From positions 1-33,905 of the forward strand of contig JAYMGJ010000115.1 of assembly GCA_037178675.1 (NCBI GenBank): DNA of 33,905 nt, given 5' to 3'. Under the pieces are notes generated by a model that was not told the DNA's origin, did not search any database, and saw nothing but the letters and a program-made list of their open reading frames with translations. A program made the position numbers and the translations under genes. Each line of letters opens with the position of its first letter. Position 1 is the stretch's first letter. The DNA is from Scleroderma bovista. Its lineage: Eukaryota; Basidiomycota; Agaricomycetes; Boletales; Sclerodermataceae. Of this stretch, positions 30,840 to 33,905 are shown one piece after another.

Positions 30840-30947
30840 TATGCCTGACCCAGAAAGGAATGCGCCTGAATTCAGACACAGGTCTGGGACACCTGATGTG
30901 TCTGACATGTCTGACATGGTCTGTCCCAGACACTTCAGACACTTGAT
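30840..30947. repeat. Right subterminal repeat zone with CAGAC/GTCTG motifs
   Basis: Motifs TCTGACATG (twice), CAGACAC, GTCTGTCCCAGACAC and TTCAGACAC crowd about 100 bp. It mirrors the left zone at 13641-13880 and probably marks the right end of the Plavaka-type unit. Confidence 0.45.
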
Positions 30948-30956
30948 GAATTGCTG

Positions 30957-32258
30957 ATGAACCCACTGGATAAATCAAGTGAAATGGTCAAAATTCCCGC
31001 ACTCGCAGAAGATGGACAAAATTGGAAAATTTACCATGCAAAGTTACTCGAGCATGCAGCCACCAAAGGTTGGCTAGATGTATTAGCTGGCACATCAGAC
31101 GATGGAACGAATGATTGGGAAGGGTACAATGCCCTGTTACATGAATTACTACATGATACCATCCCTATATCCATCTACATCCGACTTCATTGAAACACTG
31201 CACATCAAGTCTTTAAATACCTTGCGAAACGTTTCTGCGACCGTGATCCAATTGCAGACCCCCACATGAAGAAACTCGCAACCTGCGCAAATGAGGACAA
31301 ACATTATCCGTCAACAAAAAGTCCTATGAGCAAGAATGCAGCCACTGGCGCAGAATGGGAAGACCCACCTACCAAAGACCTCACCTGAGGCACTGAAGAT
31401 GTCGATGACGAAAATGTCAGATGCAAAGACCCACGCACGAGTGCAGAAGCTTCAGCGAAGGGCATCAGTGCTGAATGCGCAAATGGGACACTTGTCCTAT
31501 TTACAGGTGTGCCACATGAATCACAAAACCAACCACAGAACTCGCTGCAGGCGACACCACAGAGGCTACCCACTGGGGATGAGCCATGTAGGTGCGAGCA
31601 GGAGGCGGCGAAGAGCATCTTGATGACAGAGTGCACAAATGGAATGGTTGAAACGACCAAACCACACAAATTGGACGTGGATGTTGACGGAAAGGCTGCG
31701 CTGGGCAGAGTCCTGGTGGAGAGAGTCCATATAGTCAGCAAGGGCGACGAAACGGAGCACGACAGCCAGTCGCGACTCCAACAAACAAATTTTTACTGTG
31801 AAGAAAGCTGTCAGCACGATGAAAATGCGAACAATGTACCTAACACATATGGACTACCGCTTGTGGGGGAGTGGGATGTATATGTGAGTGGCAAAATGGC
31901 CAACTCGAATGGTGATGCAGATGTGTCCAACACAGCTGTTGAGTGTGTGTATGGTCCAAGTGAGTCAAAGGAGACCAAGGATGCCATGGAGAATGAGTTG
32001 AAAGGCTGTGAGGGAGGTATGGGCAAGCAAGTGAGCATTGATGAGGCGGATGGCAATCCAGGCTGTGGAGTCAAGCCCACGGACACCCCAAACGAGTCTG
32101 ACGCACTTGTAATCACGTCAATCGAGTTGGAGATCCAAGACGGCAGTGGGATACCACGTGTGCATCTTGGACACATAGTTCAGTCACTGACCCTTGTAAA
32201 AGTGGGACTAGCCAGTGCCAGCCGAAGCACTGTAAACCTAGGTCAGGCCGACATTTGA
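30957..32258 (+). pseudogene. Gag-like retroelement protein with two in-frame stops
   Basis: A single frame runs from ATG at 30957 (a likely start is also the ATG at 30984, MVKIPALAEDG) to TGA at 32256-32258. It is broken only by TGA at 31191-31193 and 31386-31388. The N-terminus (DGQNWKIYHAKLLEHAATKG, WLDVLAGTSDDGTNDWEGYN) has the Gag-like pattern common in basidiomycete genomes. The C-terminal two thirds is acidic and probably disordered. The first stop follows IYIRLH where the frame continues NTAHQVFKYLAKRF; the second lies in KDLT/GTEDVDDE. Both fit CGA-to-TGA. The last 20 or so codons already consist of the 80-bp minisatellite sequence. No RT or integrase follows. Confidence 0.75.
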
Positions 32259-33905
32259 ACAGGATGGCAAAACTGGGACTGGCTGGTGTATGGTATTATG
32301 ATAGAACTACTACATTTCCTAGTGGTATTTCCTAATCAGCCATTTAATGCAAAAGTGGGACCAGTCAACAGGTAACAAACATGGCAAAACTAGGGTCAGC
32401 CGGAGGATGAGAAAATCAGTTAAGGCCTGTAAAGTGGGGACAGGCTGATGATCAATAATATTGTAAAACTGGGGTAGGCCGGCCTACAGGGAAATTAGTT
32501 GACACCTGTAAAATTGGGACAGGCCAACAGATGAAACACATGGCAAAACTAGGGTCAGCCGGAGGATTGGAAATATTGTTGATGCATGTAAAGTGGGACA
32601 GGCTGACAGGCAACATACATGGCAAAACTGGGGCTGGCCAGATAATTGGAAAATGTGTTGATGCCTGTAAAGGTGGGACAGGCCGACAGGACACTGACAT
32701 GGCAGAACTAGGGTCGGCCGGATGAGTAGAAAATTTGTTAATGCCTGTAAAGCTTGGACAGGCCAGCAGGAGACAGACATGGCAAAACTAGGGTCGGCCG
32801 GATGAGTAGAAAATTTGTTGATACATGTAAAGCTGGGACAGGCCGATAGGAGACAGACATGGCAAAACTGGGGTCGGCCAGATAAGTAGAAAATTTGTTT
32901 ATACATGTAAAGCTGGGACAAGCCAACAGGTAACATATATGGCAGAACTGGGGTCGGCTGGATGAGTAGAAAATTTGTTGATGCCTGTAAAGCTGGGCCA
33001 GGCCGACAGATGAAACACATGGCAAAACTAGGGTCAGCCGGATGATTGGAAATATTGTTGATGCATGTAAAGTGGGACAGGCCGACAGGCAACATACATG
33101 GCAAAACTGGGGCTGGCCGGATAATTGGAAAATGTGTTGATGCCTGTAAAGCTGGGACAGGCCGACAGGACACTGACATGGCAGAACTAGGGTCAGCCGG
33201 ATGATTAGAAAATTTGTTGATACATGTAAAGCTGGGACATGCTGACAGGTAACATATATGGCAGAACTAGGATCGGCTGGATGAGTAGAAAATTTGTTGA
33301 TGCCTGTAAAGCTGGGACAGGCCGACAGGAGACAGACAAGGCAAAACTAGGGTCGGCTGGATGAGTAGAAAATTTGTTGATACATGTAAAGCTGGGACAG
33401 GCTGACAGGAGACAGACATGGCAAAACTAGGGTCGGCTGGATAAGCAGAAAATTTGTTTATACATGTAAAGCTGGGACAGGCTGACAGGTAACATATATG
33501 GCAGAACTAGGGTCGGCTGGACAAGTAGAAACTTTGTTGATGCCTGTAAAGCTGGGACAGGCTGACAGGTAACATATATGGCAGAACTGGGGTCAGCCAG
33601 ATGAGTAGAAAATTTGGTGATGCATGTAAGGTGGGACAGGCCAATGGGCAACATACATGGCAAAATGGGGGCTGGCCGGATAATTGGAAAACATGGTGAT
33701 GCCTGTAAAGGTGGGACAGGCCGACAGGAGACACATGACAAAACTAGGGTTGGCCGGAAGAGTAGAAAATTTGGTGACACATGTAAAGCTGGGACAGGCT
33801 GACAGGTAACATATATGGCAGAACTGGGGTTGGCTGGGTGAGTAGAAAATTTGTTGATGCATGTAAAGCTGGGACAGGCCAACAGGAGACAGACATGGCA
33901 AAACT
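32190..33905. repeat. 80-bp minisatellite, about 21 copies, runs off the right edge
   Basis: Landmark TGTAAAGCTGGGACA recurs every 80 bp (for example 32826, 32906). Units alternate between GACAGGAGACAGACATGGCA and GACAGGTAACATATATGGCA variants. Minus-strand ORFs of up to 231 codons arise because the unit has few stops in any antisense frame. They are repeat translations, not genes. Confidence 0.93.

Larger units (their letters stand above)
13640..30950. mobile_element. Plavaka-type DNA transposon, heavily nested (ends approximate)
   Basis: The unit contains a minus-strand C2H2/Plavaka-type transposase gene and a divergent DUF6532-like gene, a pairing I recognise from basidiomycete genomes. 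Both proposed flanks (13641-13880 and 30840-30947) are rich in short CAGAC/GTCTG motifs. Both outermost copies read TGTCTGAA inward: plus strand at 13642, minus strand at the right end. I could not find a convincing target duplication, so exact ends are uncertain. Nested inside are a MITE (13895-14615) and a Ty1/copia element (15384-25637). Confidence 0.5.

Noticed and set aside
32484..33179. 231-codon minus-strand ORF as a Cys/Pro-rich repeat protein
   Set aside because: It is a translation of an 80-bp minisatellite; similar ORFs occur in the other antisense frames.

Overview
The window is a stretch of a filamentous basidiomycete genome (Agaricomycetes type). The evidence is genes with many roughly 50-nt GT-AG introns, basidiomycete-type cytochrome P450s and a GMC oxidoreductase, and basidiomycete-typical mobile DNA: a Plavaka-type transposase, its DUF6532-like partner ORF and a Ty1/copia element. 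All gene models were spliced by eye. Family assignments rest on motif recognition, not on database searches.

Region 1 (1-11.9 kb) is ordinary host sequence with five well-supported genes. They are a multispanning membrane protein (minus strand, runs off the left edge), a complete GMC oxidoreductase (plus, 6 exons, 572 aa), a complete P450 (plus, 11 exons, 528 aa), a second P450 (minus, 521 aa), and a 287-aa Lys/Arg/Glu-rich, probably nuclear protein (plus, 6 exons). The GMC enzyme and the two P450s form a small oxidative cluster of the kind used in secondary metabolism or detoxification. The second P450 has odd splicing: a GC-AG intron, a 34-nt intron, and a heme-cysteine codon that only reads correctly if a single-nucleotide exon (position 8466) is spliced in between two introns.

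Region 2 (about 12-13.6 kb) is nearly empty, apart from a possible 3' end of an unrecognised minus-strand gene near 12.1-12.5 kb.

Region 3 (about 13.6-30.95 kb) is a nested transposon stack. The outer unit is a Plavaka-type DNA transposon. Its C2H2 plus transposase gene (minus, starts 28125) and a divergent DUF6532-like ORF (plus, starts 28295) share a 169-bp promoter. A complete Ty1/copia element (15384-25637, target duplication GCCGG on both sides) sits inside a transposase exon. The copia leader holds an inverted solo LTR, and a 4.18-kb segment rich in tandem repeats separates its gag and pol. A 721-bp TA-flanked MITE lies just after the transposase stop codon.

Region 4 (30.95-33.9 kb) holds a gag-like ORF broken by two in-frame TGA codons, running into an 80-bp minisatellite that continues past the right edge. 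Stops and substitutions across the mobile DNA are mostly C-to-T changes at CpG, as expected from decay of methylated cytosines; the metabolic genes show no such damage.
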